Shown here: in pieces, positions 27,207 through 34,372 of the stretch | Numbering within the stretch: the stretch's first letter is position 1 | Layout: every line of letters starts with the position of its first letter | DNA from: Nostoc sp. TCL26-01 | GTDB taxonomy: Bacteria > Cyanobacteriota > Cyanobacteriia > Cyanobacteriales > Nostocaceae | Assembly: GCF_013393945.1 (NCBI RefSeq) | Contig: NZ_CP040297.1 | Span: 5,116,001 to 5,180,000 of the forward strand | Length of the DNA: 64,000 nucleotides | Direction of reading: 5' to 3' | Translations under genes and position numbers: made by a program | Notes under the pieces: model-generated | The model's input: the letters and a program-made list of their open reading frames with translations, nothing else | What the model was told of the DNA's origin: nothing | The model's database searches: none

Positions 27207-28744
27207 CGATCGCACCTACATTTCAATCTCAGACGAAAACCTCGATTCGTCCTGCTGAACCTTTTGCGATCGTGATCTTTGGTGCTGCTGGAGATTTGAC
27301 CAAGCGTTTATTGATGCCTGCGCTTTATAATTTAGCACGAAGCAATTTGCTACCAAAAGAATTTGCGATCGTTGGTGTCGCTCACACTCCAATGAGTCAA
27401 GATGATTTTCGTAGCAAGCTCAGTCAAGATATTCACGAATTTGCCACAGTTGAGGTTGACGATCGCCTCTGGCAACAGTTCGAGCAGCGACTTTACTATC
27501 TTTCTGGCGAGTTTCAGGATGCTAAAACCTACCAGCAGTTGCAGGATTTATTGACTCAAGTAGATTCTGCCTGTGGCACGCAAGGGAATTACCTATTCTA
27601 TCTGGCAACTGCCTCTAACTTCTTTTGCGACATCATCACGCAGCTTGGTTCGTCAGGACTAGCAGCAGAAAAGGACAAACAGTGGCGGCGCGTCATTATC
27701 GAGAAACCATTCGGACGCGATCTAGATTCTGCTCGCACTCTAAATAAACAGATCGGTAGCGTATTAAAGGAAAACCAAATTTATCGCATCGATCATTATT
27801 TGGGTAAAGAAACAGTCCAGAATATTATGGTGTTTCGCTTTGGGAATGGACTGTTTGAGCCAATTTGGAATCGTAACAATATCGATCATGTGCAGATTAC
27901 TGTGGCAGAAACGGTGGGAGTTGAGAGCAGAGGCAATTTTTATGAAGGAATGGGTGCAGTGCGCGATATGGTGCAGAATCACCTGTTTCAACTGTTGACC
28001 ATGATTGCGATGGAACCTCCTGTATCGTTTGATGCCAACTCAGTACGCGATGAAAAGTCCAAGTTATTGAAAGCAGTGCAACCCTTAACAGATGAAACCG
28101 TGCTAACGCATACAGTACGTGGTCAGTACGGAGAAGGAATCGTTAACGGAGTATCTCTGAATGGCTATCGCTCAGAACCGCGTGTAGCTTCAAACTCTAA
28201 TACCGAAACATACGCCGCCTTAAAGTTAACCATTGATAACTGGCGATGGGCAGGTGTGCCATTTTATCTGCGAACGGGTAAACGTTTACCCAAGCGAGTG
28301 ACTGAGATTGCGGTGCAATTCAAGCAAGTTCCTTCGCTGTTGTTTCAAGACACGTCGATTGATCGCCTGACACCTAATGTTCTCATTCTCCGCATTCAAC
28401 CCGATGAAGGCATTAGCTTTCAGTTTGGGGCAAAAATTCCCGGCCCAACCGTGCGAATGGGGGCTGTGAATATGGATTTTTGCTACGCTGACTATTTTGG
28501 CACAACTCCCAGTACAGGCTATGAAACCTTACTCTATGATTGCGCGATCGGTGATGCTACACTCTTCCAGCGATCGGACAACGTGGAACTCGGTTGGAGT
28601 GTGGTTACTCCCATTTTGGATGTTTGGGGCGCATTACCAGCAAGAGAGTTTCCCAATTATACGGCAGGAACGTGGGGACCGAAAGATGCTGACGAACTGC
28701 TCTGGCGCGATGGTCGGCAATGGCGATCAATTCAGGAGTGCTGA
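27203..28744 (+). CDS. zwf: Glucose-6-phosphate 1-dehydrogenase
   Basis: First enzyme of the oxidative pentose-phosphate pathway (513 aa), oxidising glucose-6-P to 6-phosphogluconolactone with NADP+. Visible: the coenzyme motif IFGAAGDLTKRLLMPALYNL, the active-site block RIDHYLGKE near residue 195 and FYLRTGKRLPKR. The ATG overlaps gnd. No opcA gene, the usual cyanobacterial activator partner of zwf, follows; instead there are repeats and a secreted protein. The C terminus (RQWRSIQEC) ends inside a GTGCTGAGT repeat, so the last residues may be altered. This is probably an extra zwf copy. Confidence 0.95.
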   Translation: MTIAPTFQSQTKTSIRPAEPFAIVIFGAAGDLTKRLLMPALYNLARSNLLPKEFAIVGVAHTPMSQDDFRSKLSQDIHEFATVEVDDRLWQQFEQRLYYLSGEFQDAKTYQQLQDLLTQVDSACGTQGNYLFYLATASNFFCDIITQLGSSGLAAEKDKQWRRVIIEKPFGRDLDSARTLNKQIGSVLKENQIYRIDHYLGKETVQNIMVFRFGNGLFEPIWNRNNIDHVQITVAETVGVESRGNFYEGMGAVRDMVQNHLFQLLTMIAMEPPVSFDANSVRDEKSKLLKAVQPLTDETVLTHTVRGQYGEGIVNGVSLNGYRSEPRVASNSNTETYAALKLTIDNWRWAGVPFYLRTGKRLPKRVTEIAVQFKQVPSLLFQDTSIDRLTPNVLILRIQPDEGISFQFGAKIPGPTVRMGAVNMDFCYADYFGTTPSTGYETLLYDCAIGDATLFQRSDNVELGWSVVTPILDVWGALPAREFPNYTAGTWGPKDADELLWRDGRQWRSIQEC

Positions 28745-28849
28745 GTGCGATTATTACTTTTTTACTCAGCACTCATAACTGGGTACTCAGCACTGTTTCG
28801 GTGATGAATAAAAATCAGAAATCAATTAGCGGTTCAACGGAGAAGCACA

Positions 28850-29572
28850 ATGTTGAGTAAACATACATGGAGCATTATCAACATTAGTTTTCTAACCATT
28901 TGCATTACGATCGCAACTTGCCAACTAACGCGAGCCGAAGACACGATTACCACAGCAACTTCCATCAAAAATGCTCCTTATAGCAAGGTATTCCACACTG
29001 GTTCAATCTATGCGGTGAGAGATCATGACTATAAAGGGAGTGAACCTGCTCTTGGTGTATCAACTCTTTGGAGCAAAAATCCGACCAAGAATAGCCTTTT
29101 GCTAGGAGTACGGTATTGTGTACCTGACAAATCTATACTTGGCTCTGATGCTTCCTTAACTAGAATTGTGCTGCTTAACAAAAATCAACCCTTGGTCACA
29201 ATCAATCAACCAATAAAAAAAACCTCCAGCTATCAAAAAGTTGTTCAAAGTTCCACCACAATTCCGGGATTAGGCTTTTGGGATGCCGAGACGTATTGGG
29301 GCAACGATGCTTTTTGGGATGGCATTGATGATCCTTTCTGGGCTGATACTGCTACGTTTCCGTCTGTAACGTGTAGTGCGGGAAGCAGCCGATTTAACAT
29401 TGCTCCATTTGCCAGCGCGATCGCTCAACTTCCGCCCCAAACGCTTCAGATGAAATTGATCTTTAGCAATGGTGCAACCAGCCAATGGGAATTGGGACAA
29501 AAAACGGTACAGGCACTCAAAGAATTGTTAGCTATTGGGCAAAGCTCGTCAAATACCTCTCAAGCACCTTAG
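28850..29572 (+). CDS. Secreted protein of unknown function
   Basis: A 240-aa protein with a signal peptide (IINISFLTICITIATCQLTRA, cleaved before ED). A GGAG lies 8-12 bases before the ATG. The mature part has two Cys (RYCVPDKS and VTCSAGSS) and a Trp/Gly/Asp-rich middle (GFWDAETYWGNDAFWDGIDD). No family recognised. It is inserted between zwf and a broken second copy of the zwf 3' end, so it may have arrived during the rearrangement that created that copy. Confidence 0.68.
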   Translation: MLSKHTWSIINISFLTICITIATCQLTRAEDTITTATSIKNAPYSKVFHTGSIYAVRDHDYKGSEPALGVSTLWSKNPTKNSLLLGVRYCVPDKSILGSDASLTRIVLLNKNQPLVTINQPIKKTSSYQKVVQSSTTIPGLGFWDAETYWGNDAFWDGIDDPFWADTATFPSVTCSAGSSRFNIAPFASAIAQLPPQTLQMKLIFSNGATSQWELGQKTVQALKELLAIGQSSSNTSQAP

Positions 29573-29573
29573 A

Positions 29574-29722
29574 CATTAGCTTTCAGTTTGGGGCGCATTA
29601 CCAGCAAAAGAGTTTCCCAATTATACGGCAGGAAGTTGGGAACCTCAAGAAGCCGACGAGCTTTTACAAAGAGATGGTTGTAAGTGGCTTGTTGATGAGC
29701 TATGGGCAAGGATTTGGTGACA
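29574..29722 (+). pseudogene. zwf: Rearranged duplicate of the zwf 3' end
   Basis: Bases 29574-29593 equal zwf 28411-28430. From 29586 the sequence continues as zwf from 28622, with one mismatch in about 48 bases, then diverges but still reads as a Zwf C terminus (GALPAKEFPNYTAGSWEP, ADELLQRDGCKW). The two parts join at GTTTGGGG, present at both zwf positions 28423 and 28622, so 199 bp are missing between short direct repeats and the frame is broken. The fragment has no start of its own. Confidence 0.85.
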
Positions 29723-29757
29723 GATAAATAACAGTTCATACAAACAGGAGACTTTTA

Positions 29758-30597
29758 ATGCCATACATTACTGTCGGTAAAGAAAACTCTGCAAACATCG
29801 ATATTTACTATGAAGACTTAGGATCGGGGAAACCTGTTGTGCTGATTCACGGTTTTCCTCTAAGCGGTCATTCCTGGGAAAAGCAAGTTGCAGATTTGTT
29901 AGCTGCGGGTTATCGAGTCATCACTTATGACCGTCGGGGTTTCGGCGATTCTAGTCAGCCCTCAATTGGTTACGATTATGACACCTTTGCGGCAGATCTC
30001 AACAAACTAATCATCCAACTCGATCTGCGCGATGTCGCGCTAGTTGGCTTTTCAATGGGAACCGGTGAAGTCACTCGCTATCTGAGCAAATACGGCTCAG
30101 AGCGTGTTAGTAAGGCGGTGTTGCTAGCTCCAGTACCTCCCTTTCTGCTAAAAACCGACGATAATCCTGAAGGAGTTGATCAGAGCGTTTTTGATCAGAT
30201 TAAGGCGGCAATTGTTGCTGATCGTCCCTCGTACTTATCGACATTCTTCTCGGACTTTTATAATGTGGATGTCCTGGGTGGCGAGCGCATTACCGAGGAT
30301 GCTATTCGGCTCAGTTGGCAAGTTGCAGCAGCAGCTTCCGCCAAGGCGACGCTCGATTGCGTTCCCAGCTGGCTCACAGATTTCCGCGCCGATCTCCCAC
30401 GCATCGACGTATCAACCCTAATCGTTCAAGGAGATGCCGATCGCATTCTCCCATTTTCTTCTACTGGAGCTAGACTGCCAAAGTTGATTAAGAACAGTCG
30501 GCTAGAGGTAATACCTAATGGTCCCCATGCTATTAACTGGACTCATGCCGATCAGCTTAATCCTATACTGTTGGATTTTCTTAGACAGGAAAATTAA
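29758..30597 (+). CDS. Alpha/beta hydrolase, cofactor-free haloperoxidase-like
   Basis: A 279-aa cytosolic hydrolase. Catalytic triad: Ser99 in GFSMG, Asp228 in GDADRI, His257 in GPHAI; oxyanion site HGFPLSGHSW. The overall pattern (YDRRGFGDSSQP) matches the so-called non-heme chloroperoxidase or esterase group. AGGAG lies 9 bases before the ATG. The physiological substrate is unknown; the haloperoxidase name reflects family history. It lies in the sugar cluster after the zwf fragment, without a clear metabolic link. Confidence 0.88.
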   Translation: MPYITVGKENSANIDIYYEDLGSGKPVVLIHGFPLSGHSWEKQVADLLAAGYRVITYDRRGFGDSSQPSIGYDYDTFAADLNKLIIQLDLRDVALVGFSMGTGEVTRYLSKYGSERVSKAVLLAPVPPFLLKTDDNPEGVDQSVFDQIKAAIVADRPSYLSTFFSDFYNVDVLGGERITEDAIRLSWQVAAAASAKATLDCVPSWLTDFRADLPRIDVSTLIVQGDADRILPFSSTGARLPKLIKNSRLEVIPNGPHAINWTHADQLNPILLDFLRQEN

Positions 30598-30655
30598 TCA
30601 GCCGAGCTGATAAAGATGCTTATCCGAACAGTATTAAAACACCACTAACATAATC

Positions 30656-31567
30656 GTGAACTCAACAACTCCTCCCAAATCTCCTAAAATTTCTCTGCTG
30701 CTAGCAGACGTAGATGGAACGCTGGTTACTAAAGAGAAAATTCTCACCGATCGCGCTCGTGCAGCAGTCCAAAAACTTCATGATGCGGGCATTCGTTTCG
30801 CCATTACTAGTGGTCGTCCGCCATTAGGGATGAAAACGATCGTGGAGGCACTGAAGCTGACAGAGCCGATCGCAGCATTTAATGGCGGTTTGTTCGTCAA
30901 TCCCGACTTTTCCACAATCGAAGAAAATGTCTTACCAACTGCCATCGTTCGAGAAGTCATCCAAACGATCGCCGCTCATCATCTCGATGTTTGGATTTAT
31001 CGCGGCAAGGATTGGTTCGTACACGAACGGCATGGTTCTCACGTTGATCGCGAAGAATGGACGGTTAAGTTTTCTCCAACCGTTGTTTCTAGTTATGACG
31101 ATCTACTCGATAACGTTGTCAAAATTGTTGGTGTTAGTGACAACCTAGATGCTGTTGCCAAGTGCGAAACCGATGTTCGCCAAGCATTTAGTCCCCACGT
31201 TCACTGTCAGAAAGGAGCCAGTTCAGGAGGTGGGGAACAGGTATCTGCGGCGCGATCGCAGCCCTACTATTTAGACGTAACCCATCCCCGCGCCAACAAA
31301 GGGGCTGTTGTCGATCGACTTTCGCAACTGCTCTTAATTCCCAGACAGGAGATTGCCACGATCGGAGATATGCCTAACGATGTACCGATGTTTGAGCGAA
31401 GTGGATTGAGCATTGCGATGGGCAATGCCAGTGCAGAGGTGCAACAGCAAGCTCAGTACGTCACGACATCTTACGAAGAGGAAGGATTTGCCAATGCGGT
31501 TGAACAATTCATTTTGGTCAGCAATACCGCAGACATCCCCAAGAACCCTCTTCAATCGACGGTCTAG
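30656..31567 (+). CDS. HAD-family (Cof-type) sugar phosphatase
   Basis: A 303-aa haloacid-dehalogenase phosphatase of class IIB. Motif I is ADVDGTLVTKEK (Asp18 nucleophile, Asp20), motif II ITSGRPP, motif III/IV near the end GDMPNDVPMFE. The start is the GTG at 30656. Cof-type enzymes dephosphorylate sugar phosphates or phosphorylated cofactors. Its place before the class I aldolase and 6-phosphogluconolactonase suggests control of a sugar-phosphate pool. The exact substrate cannot be read. Confidence 0.88.
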   Translation: MNSTTPPKSPKISLLLADVDGTLVTKEKILTDRARAAVQKLHDAGIRFAITSGRPPLGMKTIVEALKLTEPIAAFNGGLFVNPDFSTIEENVLPTAIVREVIQTIAAHHLDVWIYRGKDWFVHERHGSHVDREEWTVKFSPTVVSSYDDLLDNVVKIVGVSDNLDAVAKCETDVRQAFSPHVHCQKGASSGGGEQVSAARSQPYYLDVTHPRANKGAVVDRLSQLLLIPRQEIATIGDMPNDVPMFERSGLSIAMGNASAEVQQQAQYVTTSYEEEGFANAVEQFILVSNTADIPKNPLQSTV

Positions 31568-31729
31568 CACTGCAATCAATGAAAGAGTCTGCCTTTATTG
31601 TTCTAGCTTACTTCTGCAACACATTCGTCATCATCAGGTGCATTGGTTTTGCGGAAGCTGTTAGCAAGATATGTGGTGAAAGGAAAAGAGGACAAAGTTT
31701 TACCAAGTAATGTTTTTAGGAGAAACACA

Positions 31730-32677
31730 ATGACTCAACGAGTGAAAGAAATTCTGAGTTGGTATGGCAGCGATAATCCTGGGACGCTGACTAATCTAAG
31801 TCGGTTGCTAAATCATGGCAAACTAGCTGGAACTGGGAAATTAGTGATTCTACCCGTCGATCAAGGCTTTGAGCATGGTCCGGCTCGTAGTTTTGCACCT
31901 AATCCACCGGCTTACGATCCTCGCTATCACTTCGAGTTGGCGATCGCAGCTGGATGTAATGCCTACGCTGCACCGTTAGGATTTTTGGAAGCGGGAGCGC
32001 GAGAATTTGCAGGCGAGATTCCCCTGATTCTTAAAGCCAACGATAGCGATGTCCTGCAAGACGACCCAGATCCTACCCAAGCACTTACAGGCTGCGTTGA
32101 GGATGCACTGAGGTTGGGCTGTGTTGGGATTGGTTTCACCATTTATCCAGGTTCGGCTCATCGGTTTGAAATGTATCAACAAATTCGTGCTTATGCTGAA
32201 GAAGCAAAGCGTCATGGATTAGTTGTAATAATTTGGTCTTATGCACGCGGATCGGGATTGAGTAAAGCAGGTGAGACGGCGATCGATGTAATTGGTTATG
32301 CGGCTCAAATTGCGGCTCAATTGGGCGCTCACATCATTAAGGTCAAACTGCCAACCGAGCATATCGAACAGGATGCAGCCCGTAAGGTATATGAAAAAGA
32401 GCAAATCCCGATCGCAACCTTAACTGAACGAGTACATCATGTGGTGCAATGTGCTTTTAACGGACGGCGGATTGTCATTTTTTCCGGTGGACCGATTGAC
32501 ACGGATGATGTCTTTTTCGATGAAGTTCGCGCTATTCAAGCGGGTGGCGGATTTGGCTCGATTATCGGACGTAATTCCTTTCAACGTTCTAAGTCGGATG
32601 CAATAAAATTCCTCAACACAGTCATTGATAGTTACAGTACGCATCCATCCCCAGTGCAAATTCCGGTTTTGAAGTAG
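31730..32677 (+). CDS. Class I fructose-bisphosphate aldolase (DhnA type)
   Basis: Schiff-base aldolase (315 aa) that cleaves fructose-1,6-bisphosphate to triose phosphates or runs in reverse. The ATG at 31730 follows TAGGAG with a normal gap; the frame upstream to 31643 lacks an RBS. Family marks: ILPVDQGFEHGP, the likely Schiff-base Lys in HIIKVKLP near residue 204, and the phosphate-binding FSGGP. This is the archaeal-like DhnA type, unrelated to the class II enzyme used by the cyanobacterial Calvin cycle, so it is probably an auxiliary isozyme. The pgl gene starts 12 bases downstream. Confidence 0.92.
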   Translation: MTQRVKEILSWYGSDNPGTLTNLSRLLNHGKLAGTGKLVILPVDQGFEHGPARSFAPNPPAYDPRYHFELAIAAGCNAYAAPLGFLEAGAREFAGEIPLILKANDSDVLQDDPDPTQALTGCVEDALRLGCVGIGFTIYPGSAHRFEMYQQIRAYAEEAKRHGLVVIIWSYARGSGLSKAGETAIDVIGYAAQIAAQLGAHIIKVKLPTEHIEQDAARKVYEKEQIPIATLTERVHHVVQCAFNGRRIVIFSGGPIDTDDVFFDEVRAIQAGGGFGSIIGRNSFQRSKSDAIKFLNTVIDSYSTHPSPVQIPVLK

Positions 32678-32688
32678 AGGAAATAATC

Positions 32689-33459
32689 ATGCAAGAAGTA
32701 ATGCGATCGCAACTGAAACCTGAGATTCAAGTTTTTGCTAATCCTGAAACTCTTACCCAAACTGCCGCCGCCGAGTTTGTTCGACAAGCCGATCAAGCGA
32801 TTCAAGCACGAGGACGATTTACGATCGCTCTCTCTGGCGGTTCAACTCCCAAAAGTCTTTACGCATTGCTAGCAACTCAACCCTGGCGCAGTCGAATTCT
32901 CTGGAATCAAGTTCATCTATTTTGGGGAGATGAACGTCACGTTCCGCCAAGCGATCCCAGTAGTAACTTTCGGATGACTCAGGAAAGGCTGCTATTTCAA
33001 GTTCCCATTCCCCAGGAGAACGTGCATCGCATTAAAGCTGAAAATCCAGATGCCAAAGTAGCCGCCGCCGAGTACGAGCAAAACTTGAAACAGTTCTTTG
33101 AGTTGGGCGAACATCAATTTCCTCGCTTCGATTTAGTATTGTTGGGCATGGGGTCTAACGGACATACTGCGTCTCTTTTTCCTGGCACTGATGCGGTTCG
33201 GGAACAGACTCGTTTAGTCGTTGCATCTTGGATAGAAGAGTTAAATAGCTATCGCATTACTCTTACACCACCAGTGTTGAACAATGCTGCCTGCGTCATC
33301 TTTTTCGTCACTGGATCTGAAAAAGCAACAATGCTAAAGACGGTTTTAGAAGGTCAGTATCAGCCCGATCGCTTGCCCGCACAAATCATTCGTCCGACTC
33401 AAGGCAAAGTGGTATGGATGGTCGATCAAGCGGCAGCAAGTTCGTTATCTCCTAACTAA
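32689..33459 (+). CDS. pgl: 6-phosphogluconolactonase
   Basis: Hydrolyses 6-phosphogluconolactone to 6-phosphogluconate, the step between Zwf and Gnd (256 aa, DevB family). Motifs: LSGGSTPKSLYALLA, the conserved WGDERHVPPSDPSSNFRM and GMGSNGHTASLFPGT. GAGGAA precedes the ATG at a good distance. With zwf, gnd, tkt and tal-pgi it completes the oxidative branch in one locus. Confidence 0.94.
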   Translation: MQEVMRSQLKPEIQVFANPETLTQTAAAEFVRQADQAIQARGRFTIALSGGSTPKSLYALLATQPWRSRILWNQVHLFWGDERHVPPSDPSSNFRMTQERLLFQVPIPQENVHRIKAENPDAKVAAAEYEQNLKQFFELGEHQFPRFDLVLLGMGSNGHTASLFPGTDAVREQTRLVVASWIEELNSYRITLTPPVLNNAACVIFFVTGSEKATMLKTVLEGQYQPDRLPAQIIRPTQGKVVWMVDQAAASSLSPN

Positions 33460-33495
33460 ATCATGTAATCCATTAGACATCTGGTGAAAATAAAT

Positions 33496-33524
33496 GTAGA
33501 GACGTTGCACTGCAACGTCTCTAC
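33496..33524. repeat. 29-bp palindromic repeat between pgl and the SDR gene
   Basis: GTAGAGACGTTGCA pairs with TGCAACGTCTCTAC around one central base. The same palindrome without the central base occurs at 58501-58528 inside lysA. It is a short dispersed repeat that can form a cruciform or hairpin. Confidence 0.88.
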
Positions 33525-33590
33525 AAGGATTTCTAAATCAACCGCGATCGCAGCTTTGCATGACAGCAAACGACCCGAACAAATGAAGAC

Positions 33591-34364
33591 ATGATCAACT
33601 TACAAGGAAAAGTGGCTTTAGTCACAGGTAGCAGTCAGGGAATTGGGCAAGCCATTGCTATTCATCTGGCACAGGAAGGAGCCGATATTGTCATTGATTA
33701 CCGTTCCCACCCAGACGGTGCGAAAGAAACGTTGGCAAAGGTAGAAGCCGCAGGACGTAAGGGGCACATTGTCCAAGCTGATTTAAGCTTAGTCAGCAAT
33801 GTTCGCAAGCTTGTATTTGAGGGCGTTCAGCATTTTGGTAAGCTGGATATTCTAGTCAATAATGCGGGAATTGATGGCAAAAATGCCGACTTTTGGAACA
33901 TTACTGAAGCAGATTACGATCAGGTACTCAACATCAATCTCAAGGGAACATTTTTCACCACCCAAGCCTTTGTAAAGCATCTAATTGAGACGAAACGAAC
34001 GGGAAAGATTATTAACATCAGTTCCGTCCACGAAGAAATGGCGTTTCCTCACTTTACCTCTTACTGTGCCAGCAAAGGCGGTGTGAAGATGATGATGCGA
34101 AATCTAGCAGTAGAATTAGGCTCGATGGGAATTACGATTAACAATATTGCTCCAGGAGCGATCGCAACCCCGATTAATACCAAACTTCTCAACGATCCTG
34201 TGAAGTTGAATTCCCTCAAACAAAATATTCCTCTGGAACGGCTAGGTAAACCAGAAGATATTGCACCAATGGTCGCATTTCTCGCGTCCTCGGCTGGTGA
34301 TTACATCACTGGATCGACTTTCTTTGTCGATGGTGGCTTGATTCGGAATTATCATGAACAGTAG
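33591..34364 (+). CDS. Short-chain dehydrogenase/reductase, glucose 1-dehydrogenase-like
   Basis: A 257-aa classical SDR. Cofactor motif TGSSQGIGQAI, NNAG at 90-93, catalytic Ser145, Tyr158 and Lys162 (SYCASKGG). Closest in pattern to glucose 1-dehydrogenases (DYRSHPDGAKETLAKVEAAG), which oxidise glucose to gluconolactone with NAD(P)+. It sits 8 bases before a large glycosidase gene, so it may act on the sugar that enzyme releases. Substrate assignment is inference; many SDRs carry this label wrongly. Confidence 0.85.
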   Translation: MINLQGKVALVTGSSQGIGQAIAIHLAQEGADIVIDYRSHPDGAKETLAKVEAAGRKGHIVQADLSLVSNVRKLVFEGVQHFGKLDILVNNAGIDGKNADFWNITEADYDQVLNINLKGTFFTTQAFVKHLIETKRTGKIINISSVHEEMAFPHFTSYCASKGGVKMMMRNLAVELGSMGITINNIAPGAIATPINTKLLNDPVKLNSLKQNIPLERLGKPEDIAPMVAFLASSAGDYITGSTFFVDGGLIRNYHEQ

Positions 34365-34372
34365 AATTTCCC

